A DNA stretch of 64,000 nt from contig NZ_JACTAG010000001.1 of the NCBI RefSeq assembly GCF_014763045.1, forward strand, positions 1,240,001 to 1,304,000, in the 5' to 3' direction. Positions 35,479-43,721 of this stretch are shown piece by piece. The notes beneath the pieces were generated by a model. It saw only the letters and a program-made list of their open reading frames with translations. It made no database searches and had not been told where the DNA came from. The position numbers and the translations under genes are program-made. Positions within the stretch are counted from its first letter, which is position 1. The number at the start of each line of letters is the position of its first letter. The stretch is from Sulfitobacter aestuariivivens. GTDB taxonomy: Bacteria; Pseudomonadota; Alphaproteobacteria; Rhodobacterales; Rhodobacteraceae.

Positions 35479-36416
35479 TTCCGATCCTCGTCCTCATCAC
35501 CCATTTCAGCGATGGTCGGATCTTCGTCCTCGTCATCGTAGTACCCATCTGCGCGCAGTTGTGCCTCGCGCTTGGTCTCTACCCGCTTGACCAGCTGAAT
35601 GGAGATTTCATAGAGGCCATAGACAACGACAAAGAGGATAAGCTGCGTGATCACGTCGGGCGGTGTCACCAGCGCGGCCAACACCAAAATGCCGACCATG
35701 GCGTATTTGCGCACATTCCCCAGACCTTCAGCACTGACCAGACCGGCCTTACCCATCAATGTCAGCAACACAGGCAGTTGAAAGCACAGGCCAAAGGCCA
35801 TGATAAATTTCAACGTGATATCAAGGCTTTCGTTGACTTTCCCGTTGAAGGTAATCGTGGCGGCGTTGGACTTTTCCACCGCCTCTACCGCGCCATTTGT
35901 CGCGGTTGAGACGATATTGGTCAAAAACGAAGACGCATCCGCAAACCCCAACAGAAACGTCATCGCCAGCGGCGTGACGACCAATTGCGCAAAGGACGCC
36001 CCCAAAAAGAACATCGCCGGGGATGCGATCAGGAAAGGCAGAAAAGCGTTCTTTTCCTGCCGGTAAAGCCCAGGCGCCACAAACCGCCACATCTGAAAGC
36101 CGATCACGGGAAACGCCAAGGCAAAGCCGCCGACCATCGATACCCGGAACAGCGTGAACAGGTATTCCTGCGGCGCGGTAAATTGTAACGCAGGGTTTTC
36201 ATCGCCCAGATCTCTGAGCGTCTGCACCACTGGATTCAGCAGAAAATTCATCACATGTTCGGCGATGAAATCCCCCTGAATGGGGATGAAAAAGAACGTG
36301 ATGGCCACCAGCAACGCCAGAACCGACCGGATCAGCCGCGTGCGGAGCTCTGCCAGATGCTCTATCAGCGGTGCAGAGCTGGCTTCGATCTCGTCGGTGT
36401 CGTCACTGGTGCTCAT
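35475..36416 (-). CDS. tatC: Sec-independent translocase subunit TatC
   Basis: A 313-residue inner-membrane receptor for twin-arginine signal peptides. The N-terminus has [17 protein letters not shown], the conserved signal-peptide-binding start, and there are six hydrophobic helices with [12 protein letters not shown] and a conserved Glu/Lys region. A long polar C-terminal tail (about 50 residues, Asp/Glu-rich) is longer than in E. coli (258 residues). A roughly 20-residue insert follows the TM4 region ([21 protein letters not shown]). Overlaps tatB by four bases. Confidence 0.96.
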   Translation of the reverse strand: MSTSDDTDEIEASSAPLIEHLAELRTRLIRSVLALLVAITFFFIPIQGDFIAEHVMNFLLNPVVQTLRDLGDENPALQFTAPQEYLFTLFRVSMVGGFALAFPVIGFQMWRFVAPGLYRQEKNAFLPFLIASPAMFFLGASFAQLVVTPLAMTFLLGFADASSFLTNIVSTATNGAVEAVEKSNAATITFNGKVNESLDITLKFIMAFGLCFQLPVLLTLMGKAGLVSAEGLGNVRKYAMVGILVLAALVTPPDVITQLILFVVVYGLYEISIQLVKRVETKREAQLRADGYYDDEDEDPTIAEMGDEDEDRK

Positions 36417-36904
36417 GTGTCACTCTTCTTGGCCGGAGCCTCTTTTGGTCGCGCTACCTCTGCAGGAGCTTTCAGTTCGGCTTCTGCTGCATCTGCCTTG
36501 GCCAGCGCCTCGGCCGCCTCGCGCTGTTTGCGTTCTGCGGCGGCGCGCGCGGTCGCGGCTTGAATTTTCTTGATGTCCTCGGCCCGCTTGGCCGCCAGCT
36601 TGCCCGTTTCGCTATCCGGATCGATGTCCGTCAGAGATGAGGCCGCCGATTTGACCCCGTCCATTGCCGATCCAAGCGGATTGGTCGCCGCCTTGAGGGA
36701 TTTGTTGATCCCGCTGGTGACTTCGCGCACACCGCTTTCGTCGGCCGCATCATTCATTGCCTGACTGAATTCGCGCGCCATGCCCTTGGCTTTGCCCACG
36801 AACTGACCCACGCGCCGAAACAGCACGGGCAGGTCTTTGGGCCCCACAACAATAAGCGCCACGATGCCAATGACCAGAAGCTCTGACCAACCTAGATCGA
36901 ACAT
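36413..36904 (-). CDS. tatB: Sec-independent translocase subunit TatB
   Basis: A 163-residue protein with the TatB N-terminus [26 protein letters not shown] (membrane helix then amphipathic hinge), an amphipathic helix and a Lys/Glu/Ala-rich cytoplasmic tail. It forms the substrate-receptor complex with TatC. Sits six bases after tatA and overlaps tatC. Confidence 0.95.
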   Translation of the reverse strand: MFDLGWSELLVIGIVALIVVGPKDLPVLFRRVGQFVGKAKGMAREFSQAMNDAADESGVREVTSGINKSLKAATNPLGSAMDGVKSAASSLTDIDPDSETGKLAAKRAEDIKKIQAATARAAAERKQREAAEALAKADAAEAELKAPAEVARPKEAPAKKSDT

Positions 36905-36910
36905 CGGTGC

Positions 36911-37165
36911 TTACACCTGATCCTTGTCGGCCTTGAGGTCTGTCTTGGGGTGCGTGCCCATATCAGTATGCTCTGGCAGGTCTGCCGATTTCACGTCCTC
37001 GACCTGCTTCATCTCTTCCTCGCCCTCATTGATGCCCTTCTTGAAGCTCGTGATGCCCTTTCCGACCTCACCCATCAGCGAAGAAATCTTGCCGCGCCCA
37101 AAAAGCACCAGCACAACAACCGCAATCAGCAAAAGGCCCGGCAGGCCAATGTTTCCAAGTCCCAT
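36911..37165 (-). CDS. tatA: Sec-independent translocase subunit TatA
   Basis: An 84-residue pore-forming subunit. MGLGNIGLPGLLLIAVVVLVLFGRGKISSLMGEVGKGITSFKKG shows the single helix, FGRGK hinge and amphipathic helix of TatA. The short, acidic C-terminus is normal. Start 37165 is fixed by this pattern; the frame stays open upstream to 37315 but that part is not TatA-like. First gene of tatABC-DUF815. Confidence 0.96.
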   Translation of the reverse strand: MGLGNIGLPGLLLIAVVVLVLFGRGKISSLMGEVGKGITSFKKGINEGEEEMKQVEDVKSADLPEHTDMGTHPKTDLKADKDQV

Positions 37166-37312
37166 GATCGTCTCCCATAGCGTCTGGCCCTTCAGAGGGC
37201 GGAACAATTCAGCCGCCCTTTTACGCGCTCGCTGCGATGCCGCAAAGGGGGCGCAGCGGGGAAACTGCACGCCCGGCGGCTCAGAATCGGAAATTCTGGC
37301 GCTTGCGTCACT

Positions 37313-37336
37313 CAACTGACAGGTTTATGTCAGTTG
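37313..37336 (+). promoter_or_regulatory. perfect palindromic operator candidate
   Basis: CAACTGACA, six-base spacer ggttta, TGTCAGTTG: a perfect 9-bp inverted repeat. It lies 47 bases before the small ABM-like gene that is followed at once by a WYL-type regulator. TGACA-N-TGTCA half-sites are typical of operators of this regulator class, so autoregulation is likely. It is 148 bases from the divergent tatA start. Confidence 0.65.
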
Positions 37337-37382
37337 TACCGCGCTATCAGGGTCGCACCACATGACACACAAGGAAAAAATC

Positions 37383-37697
37383 ATGTCACAGACCCAGAAC
37401 ATTATCGCCGAAATCGTCACCTTCAGACTGACCGAGGGCAGCGACCCGCAGGCATTTGTCGCCGCCGCACGCGCAATCGAACCCATGCTGCACGCCGGAG
37501 GGCATACCTTGTCCCGCACGCTTTCACGGGATGCAGACGGTCTGTGGACCGATCATATCATCTGGACCTCGGCTGAGGCGGCCAAAGCCATGGCCGAAAA
37601 GATCATGAGCGCACCAGACGCCGCCCCGATGATGCAAATGATCGACCCCGAAGGTGTTGTGATGCGCCACGCGGAAATCTTCCACTTGCAGGAGTAG
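37383..37697 (+). CDS. small dimeric alpha-beta barrel-like protein
   Basis: A 104-residue protein with the pattern of a ferredoxin-like (dimeric alpha-beta barrel/ABM) fold: strand IIAEIVTFRL, helix PQAFVAAARAIEPML, strand HTLSRTLSRD and strand TDHIIWTS. No catalytic motif. AAGGA lies seven bases before ATG 37383; the ATG at 37362 has no site. The WYL regulator starts one base after its stop, so the two form an operon and the regulator probably senses a compound this protein handles. Confidence 0.7.
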   Translation: MSQTQNIIAEIVTFRLTEGSDPQAFVAAARAIEPMLHAGGHTLSRTLSRDADGLWTDHIIWTSAEAAKAMAEKIMSAPDAAPMMQMIDPEGVVMRHAEIFHLQE

Positions 37698-37698
37698 C

Positions 37699-38364
37699 AT
37701 GCGCCGCTCAGACCGCCTTTTCGATATCATCCAGATCCTGCGCGACGGTAAACTGCACCGCGCGCGGGACATCGCGGCACGTCTCGAAGTCTCGACCAGA
37801 ACCATTTACCGCGATATGGATACGCTTGTGGCCTCAGGCATCCCGGTCGAAGGGGAGCGCGGTGTGGGGTACATGATCACCGAAGCGATCTCGCTGCCCC
37901 CTCTAAATCTGTCCCCCGCCGAGCTTGAGGCGCTCAATCTCGGGCTTGCCGTTGTCGCACAGGCTGCTGACGAGGACCTGAAAGCGGCGGCAAACACGTT
38001 ATCAGACAAGATAGATGCGGTCCTGCCGACCTCCACAATCGCGGAAGCGGACGCATGGAAGTTTGCCGTCTACCCGTTCGCCGATGCCGCGCGGAACCTC
38101 ACGCATATGCCCCTGCTGCGGGCCGCCATCAAGGCGCGCCAGAAAGTGCGGCTGACTTATACCTCGCGCAAAGGCGACGTCACCAGCCGCGTCATCCGCC
38201 CCCTACATATGGAGTATTGGGGCAAGGTCTGGACGGTGACCGCGTGGTGCGAGAACCGTTCCGATTTTCGCGTGTTCCGGCTTGATCTGATGGACGCCGC
38301 CGAGGCCCTGCCAGAGCTCTTCGTCGATGAACCAGGCAAACGGATCGAAGACTACATGCCCTGA
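37699..38364 (+). CDS. YafY-type transcriptional regulator (HTH + WYL domain)
   Basis: A 221-residue regulator. Residues 1-60 form a DeoR/HTH-11 winged helix (RLFDIIQILRDG, ARDIAARLEVSTRTIYRDMD). The C-terminal half is a WYL domain with VRLTYTSRKGD, RPLHMEYWGKVWTVTAW and FRVFRLDLM. Such proteins are one-component regulators binding small ligands. Immediately follows the ABM-like gene; the palindrome at 37313 is its probable target. Confidence 0.9.
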   Translation: MRRSDRLFDIIQILRDGKLHRARDIAARLEVSTRTIYRDMDTLVASGIPVEGERGVGYMITEAISLPPLNLSPAELEALNLGLAVVAQAADEDLKAAANTLSDKIDAVLPTSTIAEADAWKFAVYPFADAARNLTHMPLLRAAIKARQKVRLTYTSRKGDVTSRVIRPLHMEYWGKVWTVTAWCENRSDFRVFRLDLMDAAEALPELFVDEPGKRIEDYMP

Positions 38365-38368
38365 TCTA

Positions 38369-38390
38369 TTTCACCCTTTTTCAAATACCT
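38369..38390. repeat. intergenic repeat copy B
   Basis: TTTCACCCTTTTTCAAATAC followed by CT, identical over 22 bases to copy C at 52343 and nearly to copy A at 31805. It fills the whole gap between the convergent WYL and Lin0512 genes. Confidence 0.65.
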
Positions 38391-38752
38391 TAGCGCAGTT
38401 TCTTCAACCGCCACCCCGTCTGCGGCGGCAGAAAGGCCTCGATGCTTGCCTGCGCAACCACAATCGTCTCGCCCCCGGCATCCACGTTCAGACCGCCCTT
38501 TACGGCGTGTACCTCCGCGCGTCCGCGTGGCAAAGTATTTGCTAAGACCGCGACATCCACCTTGTCAGGTTCCTGAACGCCGACGGTCACCTGAACACGC
38601 ATCTGATCGTGGGTCATTCCGGTGGCACCAAAGATCGGCAAAGACGAATGGCGAAAGGCATCTTCGATCGCCCGTGCGGCAGCTTTCGTGTAATCTTGCC
38701 CGTGCAGATCGTTGCCCATGCCCATTTCAATGATCAGCCGCTGCTCACCCAT
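38390..38752 (-). CDS. Lin0512 family protein (intact motif)
   Basis: A 120-residue protein of the Lin0512 family, function unknown. The family motif G-x-G-x-D-x-H-G is intact as GMGNDLHG near residue 10-17, followed by QDYTKAAARAIEDAFRHSSLP and VTVGVQEPDKVD. ATG 38752 overlaps the stop of the next upstream gene (ATGGGTGA). It is the last of a set ABC ATPase, Lin0512, Lin0512 on the minus strand. Confidence 0.8.
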   Translation of the reverse strand: MGEQRLIIEMGMGNDLHGQDYTKAAARAIEDAFRHSSLPIFGATGMTHDQMRVQVTVGVQEPDKVDVAVLANTLPRGRAEVHAVKGGLNVDAGGETIVVAQASIEAFLPPQTGWRLKKLR

Positions 38753-39095
38753 CTGACTTCTCCATCGCAAAGCCCACGCTCAGGGCGACATTGGCCATAA
38801 TGGTCGGGTTCCCTTCACCCTCAGGGCGCGGCACATCCAGCCCGCCCTTGGTGACATGTACATCCACATCGCCATAGGGAAAGACCGCTTTCAACGCATC
38901 CGCATCGACAGCGTCAGGTACCTGTACACCCACATCCAGGCGGATCTGCATATCGGTTTTTTCAAAACCGAAAAGCTCTGCCAGGTTGATCGAATTGTGC
39001 CACAGTGCATCCTGAACGGCACGCTTGGCGGCTTGGGTATAATCGCCACGCCGCAGGGATGACCCCATGCCGAATTCAACCAATAACGTTCGCAT
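38745..39095 (-). CDS. Lin0512 family protein (degenerate motif)
   Basis: A 116-residue paralogue of the neighbouring Lin0512 protein. The motif reads GMGSSLRRGD, so the Asp and His of G-x-G-x-D-x-H-G are lost, while YTQAAKRAVQDALWHNSINL and LDVGVQVPDAVD align with the neighbour. A paired intact/degenerate arrangement suggests a heterodimer with one active site. ATG 39095 overlaps the ABC ATPase stop (ATGA); the frame is open further upstream but inside that gene. Confidence 0.78.
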   Translation of the reverse strand: MRTLLVEFGMGSSLRRGDYTQAAKRAVQDALWHNSINLAELFGFEKTDMQIRLDVGVQVPDAVDADALKAVFPYGDVDVHVTKGGLDVPRPEGEGNPTIMANVALSVGFAMEKSDG

Positions 39096-40186
39096 CACTC
39101 TGCCCCCCTTGGAAACACAAAACACTTGTCCCGGCGAATGGTCAGCCACATCACCGCACCAGGTTCAGGCAGAAATACGTTCGGCACTGTCGCCTTCAGG
39201 ACGGTGCCGTCGTAATCCATCCGAAACTCCACCAGGCTTTCGTTGCCCATGAAACGCGCCCGTTCCACAACCGCGCGGGCCGCCGTGCCATCGCTGGGGG
39301 TCGGCGCTGGCCCTTTACCGCCCCTGTCAAAATCAATGCGCACATGTTGAGGGCGGAACACGATCTCAACCGAGGTGCCATCCGGCACACCAGGGGCAAG
39401 GAAACGACCAAAGGGTGTCTGGGCCAGGGCGCCTGAAACCTCAGCGCGCAGAATGTTTGCATCGGAAAAGAAGGCCACCGCGGCCCGGTCGATGGGGCGA
39501 GTATACACGTTGTAGGGAGCACCTTGCTGCACGATTTTGCCATCGCGCATCAAGGCGATCTCATCTGCCATACGCATTGCCTCGTCCGGCTCGTGCGTGA
39601 CCAGTAGTACGGCTGTGTCTTCTTCCTTGAGGATTGACAGGGTTTCATCCCGGATGCCATCGCGAAGACGGTTATCGAGCCCTGAGAAGGGTTCATCCAT
39701 CAACATGATCCGGGGCTGTGGAGCCAATGCGCGGGCCAACGCGACGCGCTGCTGCTCGCCACCTGACAGTTGGTGCGGATACCCATCAATGAAGCGCCGA
39801 AGTTCCACCCTGTCCAGAAGCGCTTCGACCCGGGCGCGCCGCTCTGCCTTGCTCCCGGATTTTAGACCAAAGGCCACGTTTTCTGCCACGCTGAGATGTG
39901 GGAAAAGTGCAAAGTCCTGAAACATGAGGCCGATCTCACGGCGTTCCGGCGGCACCCGAAACACCGTGTCGCAAATTAGCTTGCCGTCAACGTGGATGGT
40001 CCCGCTGTCCTGCATTTCAACGCCGGCAATCATGCGCAGGGTTGTTGATTTCCCGCATCCCGATGGCCCCAGAAGGCACGTCACCTGCCCTGGCATGATC
40101 TGCAGGGATACGTCGTCCACCACCGCGCGGCCCGCATAAACGCGGCGCAGGTTCTTGATTTCAAGGCGGGGGGCTGGCACGGCCAT
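39095..40186 (-). CDS. ABC transporter ATP-binding protein (Fe3+/polyamine-import type)
   Basis: A 363-residue ABC ATPase with C-terminal TOBE-like domain, of the FbpC/PotA kind. Walker A is GPSGCGKST, signature LSGGEQQRVALARAL, Walker B IMLMDEP, and the switch histidine lies in VTHEPDEAM. No permease or binding protein is adjacent; instead it is coupled to two Lin0512 genes downstream and preceded by a symporter. Either its permease is elsewhere or it has been recruited to another role. Confidence 0.88.
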   Translation of the reverse strand: MAVPAPRLEIKNLRRVYAGRAVVDDVSLQIMPGQVTCLLGPSGCGKSTTLRMIAGVEMQDSGTIHVDGKLICDTVFRVPPERREIGLMFQDFALFPHLSVAENVAFGLKSGSKAERRARVEALLDRVELRRFIDGYPHQLSGGEQQRVALARALAPQPRIMLMDEPFSGLDNRLRDGIRDETLSILKEEDTAVLLVTHEPDEAMRMADEIALMRDGKIVQQGAPYNVYTRPIDRAAVAFFSDANILRAEVSGALAQTPFGRFLAPGVPDGTSVEIVFRPQHVRIDFDRGGKGPAPTPSDGTAARAVVERARFMGNESLVEFRMDYDGTVLKATVPNVFLPEPGAVMWLTIRRDKCFVFPRGAE

Positions 40187-40219
40187 AAGTATCCGATAAA
40201 ATCACTCGGATACCAGCTA

Positions 40220-41578
40220 TCAGCGGCGGCGCATCCCCGCAAGAGACGCCGCAAAGCCAACTGCAAGCACGCAGATGCAGATCGCCAGCAATTGTTCGTA
40301 CTTGTGACCGTCAGGCAGGATTGCCGCGAAAAGGCTCCATCCACGACCGAAATACATGGTCGCGCCAAGCAGTGCCGCGCCAAAGGAAACCACATAGGCC
40401 CACAAAGCGATGTCACGTTGCCAGATAAGGCCAATCAACAGGATTGGTGTCAGGAACATTGATGCCGTCCCCGACACCGCCACGGCATCAAAGAGCGTTG
40501 CATTACCCAAGAGCGTCAGCGCGGCCCCTGCCCCCATAAACAGCACCATGACCACCCGGCCACCCCCAAGCGTGCGCGGAGCGATCCGCAGTTCCTCGAC
40601 CACCAGCCGTGCTGAAGACGCAAGTGCGGAATCGAGCGTGCTGAGCGCCGAAATCAACAACGAGAGCATTAATGCCAGAAAGACCCATGTGGGAAACATC
40701 AGGCTCCACGTCCCGATCAGTTCACCCTCGTACACCGCGCCGATGAGGCTGGCCTGGATACCGAAAAAACCGAACCCGATGATACACAGCGTCGAGATCC
40801 AGAACGCGTGAATGAAAGATGTGCGCGTGGTCACCTCATCCGCCAGAAAACCTCGATCCATCATCACGGGGTCGTGCGCCGGATAGGAAAAGACCTGCAA
40901 GGCGGCCACTGCCAACAAAATCCAACCGTTGTAGGCCCCCGCCGTTCCAGGCGCTGTCAGAACCGCACGGAGCGAAAAACCCGGGGCTGACACCAGCGCG
41001 ACAAACGCAACGCCGAATACCAGCAGAAACACACTCATCTGTGCCACATCGGTGCGCAACGCCGCCGACAATCCACCCCAAGCAGAGTAGGCAAGGCCAA
41101 CCACCGCAACCAGCACAATGGCTGTCGGGCCACTTCCAGTCAGGACCGCATTGAAGATCAAACCGACCACCAAAAGGTTGGCGAAAACCTCTGATAACAA
41201 GCGAAGCGCGATCACCAGATTGTAGCACCCGTTGCCCGCAGCCCCGAAATGCACGCCCAGCCAGTCCTGCATCGACCGCGCACCTCGGCGCCGCAATCTG
41301 CCGACGATGAAGCCTCCCGTCAGGAAGGAACCATAGTAGGCCGCGTAGGCCAGCGTGCCGGCAATACCGTAGAAATATCCCAGGATTGCGGCATTCATCA
41401 GGGATCTGGCAAAAATCCAGGTCGTGACTTGGCTAAGGACCAACATCCAGAGCCCCGGTGCCCGCCCGGCGGCGTCAAGACCGCCAAAGAACCCCTCCAC
41501 GCTGGTGCGGCGTGGGGCGACAAGAAAGCTTAGCAGGACAATCGCGCCGAAGATGGCAATGAGAACAGCAGGTTGCAC
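40220..41578 (-). CDS. sodium:solute symporter family protein
   Basis: A 452-residue integral membrane protein with about 13 hydrophobic helices of the SSS/SLC5 pattern: GGLDAAGRAPGLWMLVLSQVTTWIFARS near the start (sodium-site helix), SAWGGLSAALRTDVAQ, and SALSTLDSALASSARLV in the later helix. Substrate unknown. GTG start with GAGGG seven bases upstream. Ends 33 bases before the ABC ATPase and may be co-transcribed. Confidence 0.85.
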   Translation of the reverse strand: MQPAVLIAIFGAIVLLSFLVAPRRTSVEGFFGGLDAAGRAPGLWMLVLSQVTTWIFARSLMNAAILGYFYGIAGTLAYAAYYGSFLTGGFIVGRLRRRGARSMQDWLGVHFGAAGNGCYNLVIALRLLSEVFANLLVVGLIFNAVLTGSGPTAIVLVAVVGLAYSAWGGLSAALRTDVAQMSVFLLVFGVAFVALVSAPGFSLRAVLTAPGTAGAYNGWILLAVAALQVFSYPAHDPVMMDRGFLADEVTTRTSFIHAFWISTLCIIGFGFFGIQASLIGAVYEGELIGTWSLMFPTWVFLALMLSLLISALSTLDSALASSARLVVEELRIAPRTLGGGRVVMVLFMGAGAALTLLGNATLFDAVAVSGTASMFLTPILLIGLIWQRDIALWAYVVSFGAALLGATMYFGRGWSLFAAILPDGHKYEQLLAICICVLAVGFAASLAGMRRR

Positions 41579-41672
41579 AGATCGGCCCTCACATAGCTTG
41601 CAACTGCACCTTTACGGAGATGACGATGATCTGCCATGCGCAATCGCAGGCGTTGTCGGGATTGTGATGGGG

Positions 41673-42800
41673 TTAGTCGGCGGGGCGCAGGTCAAACCCG
41701 GCGTCGGCCACATCGACGCCGTTCACCTGCAAAACCACGCGATGCGGGCCGGGGTGCAGCGTAAAGGTTGTCGCATCGCCTTTGAGGCGATGGTTCTTCT
41801 TCAATTCGAGCGGCGTGCCCTTGGTCACTTTGGCAACTTTCAGTTTGAAGACCTTTTGCGCTGTCTTGCCCTGAGGCCGTGCGAACATCAGGCGATAATC
41901 AACGATCACCGGAAGATCCTGTTCAGCCTTCAGGATGCATGCCACCGGCAAGACATCCCCTATTTTGTAACTTTCAGCCCCCAGAGTAAGCGCGGCACGG
42001 ACGGGCACATCCCCGCGATATCCCAGATGGCTCAACGCCCCCTGATGCCCCTGCTTGACCAAGGTGCGTAGCGCGTGCCGCGTCATCCAGCCCAATTCGA
42101 CGCTGTTCTGACGCTTTGCTTTTGCCCATTTTTTCATTACCTCCAACACCAATTCCGGGTGGGTTTTCGTGATATCGTTCAAATGGTTGGCGACCGATCT
42201 TGTTACATATCGCGTCGGATCGGCGTGCAGTTTATCTAAGAGCGGCATCGTTTGGGCGGTCGTCAGGGTGACAGCCTTGGCCCATGGCAGCTTGGGGCGG
42301 GTCCCTTCGCTGACCAACCGTCGCACATGATAGTTTTCGTCACTTGCCCACACCGCGAGGCGTGACAGTGTCTGCTCGGGCCAGTGGTTCAAAAATGGGC
42401 GAATGTAGAATTCCATTGAAAACCGCTGGGTCGCTGCGTGCAACAGGTCAAGCGCCCGTTCGCGGTGTTCTCCTAAGCCGTGACGTACGGCAAGAATACC
42501 GGGCAACCCATGGATAAAATGGCCAAAATCATCATCCGACTTTGCCGGCGACAAGGGCATTGGCATCGCCGCCTCCAGCTGGTGCGCTAAGGTGGGAAAA
42601 TCTTCGGCCAACTGCGCCTCAAGACAATCGGCCATCCACTCCATCCGAGCGAGGAGTTCGCGGTTTTCAAATCCTGACAGCGCCTCGCGGATGAACCTCT
42701 CCGGATCGAAATTCGGCACGCCAGCGGCATATTCAGCCGCCAGGCGCCCGACCGTTTCCGGGTTAAAAAGGTGATCTTTGAGTGAAAATTTCTCTGCCAT
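41673..42800 (-). CDS. AlkD-like DNA alkylation repair protein (HEAT repeats)
   Basis: A 375-residue protein with helical HEAT-like repeats of the DNA alkylation repair family. Diagnostic stretches are FIREALSGFENRELLARMEWMADCL, WASDENYHVRRLVSEGTRPKLPW and DPTRYVTRSVANHLNDI. The last 110 residues form a beta-rich extension (DLPVIVDYRLMFARPQGKTA) not found in AlkD itself. ATG 42800 overlaps the SDR stop (ATGA). Likely a glycosylase-like or DNA-binding protein; activity unproven. Confidence 0.82.
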   Translation of the reverse strand: MAEKFSLKDHLFNPETVGRLAAEYAAGVPNFDPERFIREALSGFENRELLARMEWMADCLEAQLAEDFPTLAHQLEAAMPMPLSPAKSDDDFGHFIHGLPGILAVRHGLGEHRERALDLLHAATQRFSMEFYIRPFLNHWPEQTLSRLAVWASDENYHVRRLVSEGTRPKLPWAKAVTLTTAQTMPLLDKLHADPTRYVTRSVANHLNDITKTHPELVLEVMKKWAKAKRQNSVELGWMTRHALRTLVKQGHQGALSHLGYRGDVPVRAALTLGAESYKIGDVLPVACILKAEQDLPVIVDYRLMFARPQGKTAQKVFKLKVAKVTKGTPLELKKNHRLKGDATTFTLHPGPHRVVLQVNGVDVADAGFDLRPAD

Positions 42801-43579
42801 CACATGGTTATGTTCGTGGCACCACCATCCAGGAGCAGATTCTGCCCGACAATGAAGCCCGCATGCTGCGAGCACAAGAAAGCGCAGGCCGCGCCGAATT
42901 CTTCACGGGTACCATAGCGACCGGCAGGGATTGTCGATGCACGCTCCGCACGGGCCTCTTGCAGGGTGATCCCTTTTTGTTTGACCACCCCGCCATCCAA
43001 GGCATCTGCACGGTCGGTTGCGTGGATGCCAGGCAACAGATTATTGATCGTCACCCCTGACCCGGCAACCTGCCGCGAGGTCCCGGCAACATAGCCCGTC
43101 AGACCGGTTCGGGCGGAATTGGACAATCCCAGCACCCCGATGGGCGCGCGCACGGATTGTGACGTGATATTGACCACGCGGCCCCAGCCCCGGTCCATCA
43201 TGCCGGGCACCAATGCTTTGATCAAAGCGATCGGTGCCAGCATGTTCGCGTCAAGGGCAGCGATGAAATCTTCGCGGTCCCAGTCGTGCCACATGCCAGG
43301 GGGCGGGCCGCCAGCGTTATTGACCAGAATATCAACACCTTGTGCGGCGTCGATCACCTGTGCCTGACCGTCAGGTGTGGCGACATCAGCCGCGACCGTG
43401 GTGATCTGAATACCGTGCGCCTGGCGCAGTCGCTCAGCGGAGGCCTCAAGCGCGTCTACGCCCCGCGCGTTCATGATCAGATCGACGCCTGCATGGGCCA
43501 AAGCCTCAGCGCAGCCCAACCCCAAACCTTTGGAAGACGCGCAAACCAGCGCCTTTTTGTCTTTGATCCCCAAATCCAT
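42800..43579 (-). CDS. SDR family oxidoreductase without the usual YxxxK motif
   Basis: A 259-residue SDR with good Rossmann features (ASSKGLGLG, NARG, ADVATPDG, VNNAGG) and the C-terminal LDGGATN. The catalytic region reads NITSQS then GVLGLSNSARTGLTGYV, where Y-x-x-x-K is expected; neither the tyrosine nor the lysine is in place. This LSNxAR variant may mark a distinct subfamily. GGGAG precedes ATG 43579. It is coupled to the AlkD-like gene by a four-base overlap. Confidence 0.85.
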   Translation of the reverse strand: MDLGIKDKKALVCASSKGLGLGCAEALAHAGVDLIMNARGVDALEASAERLRQAHGIQITTVAADVATPDGQAQVIDAAQGVDILVNNAGGPPPGMWHDWDREDFIAALDANMLAPIALIKALVPGMMDRGWGRVVNITSQSVRAPIGVLGLSNSARTGLTGYVAGTSRQVAGSGVTINNLLPGIHATDRADALDGGVVKQKGITLQEARAERASTIPAGRYGTREEFGAACAFLCSQHAGFIVGQNLLLDGGATNITM

Positions 43580-43721
43580 CTCACGACTCCCTGTAATGTG
43601 TTCCCCAAGACCTATCACGCCCGGTCTGCGATGCCAGCAAAACACCGCATCGTTGACCCGGCCACGACACAATTCTACCCTAGCCCACTTCAGATCAATA
43701 AGTTCGCGTATCAGAGGTTCC

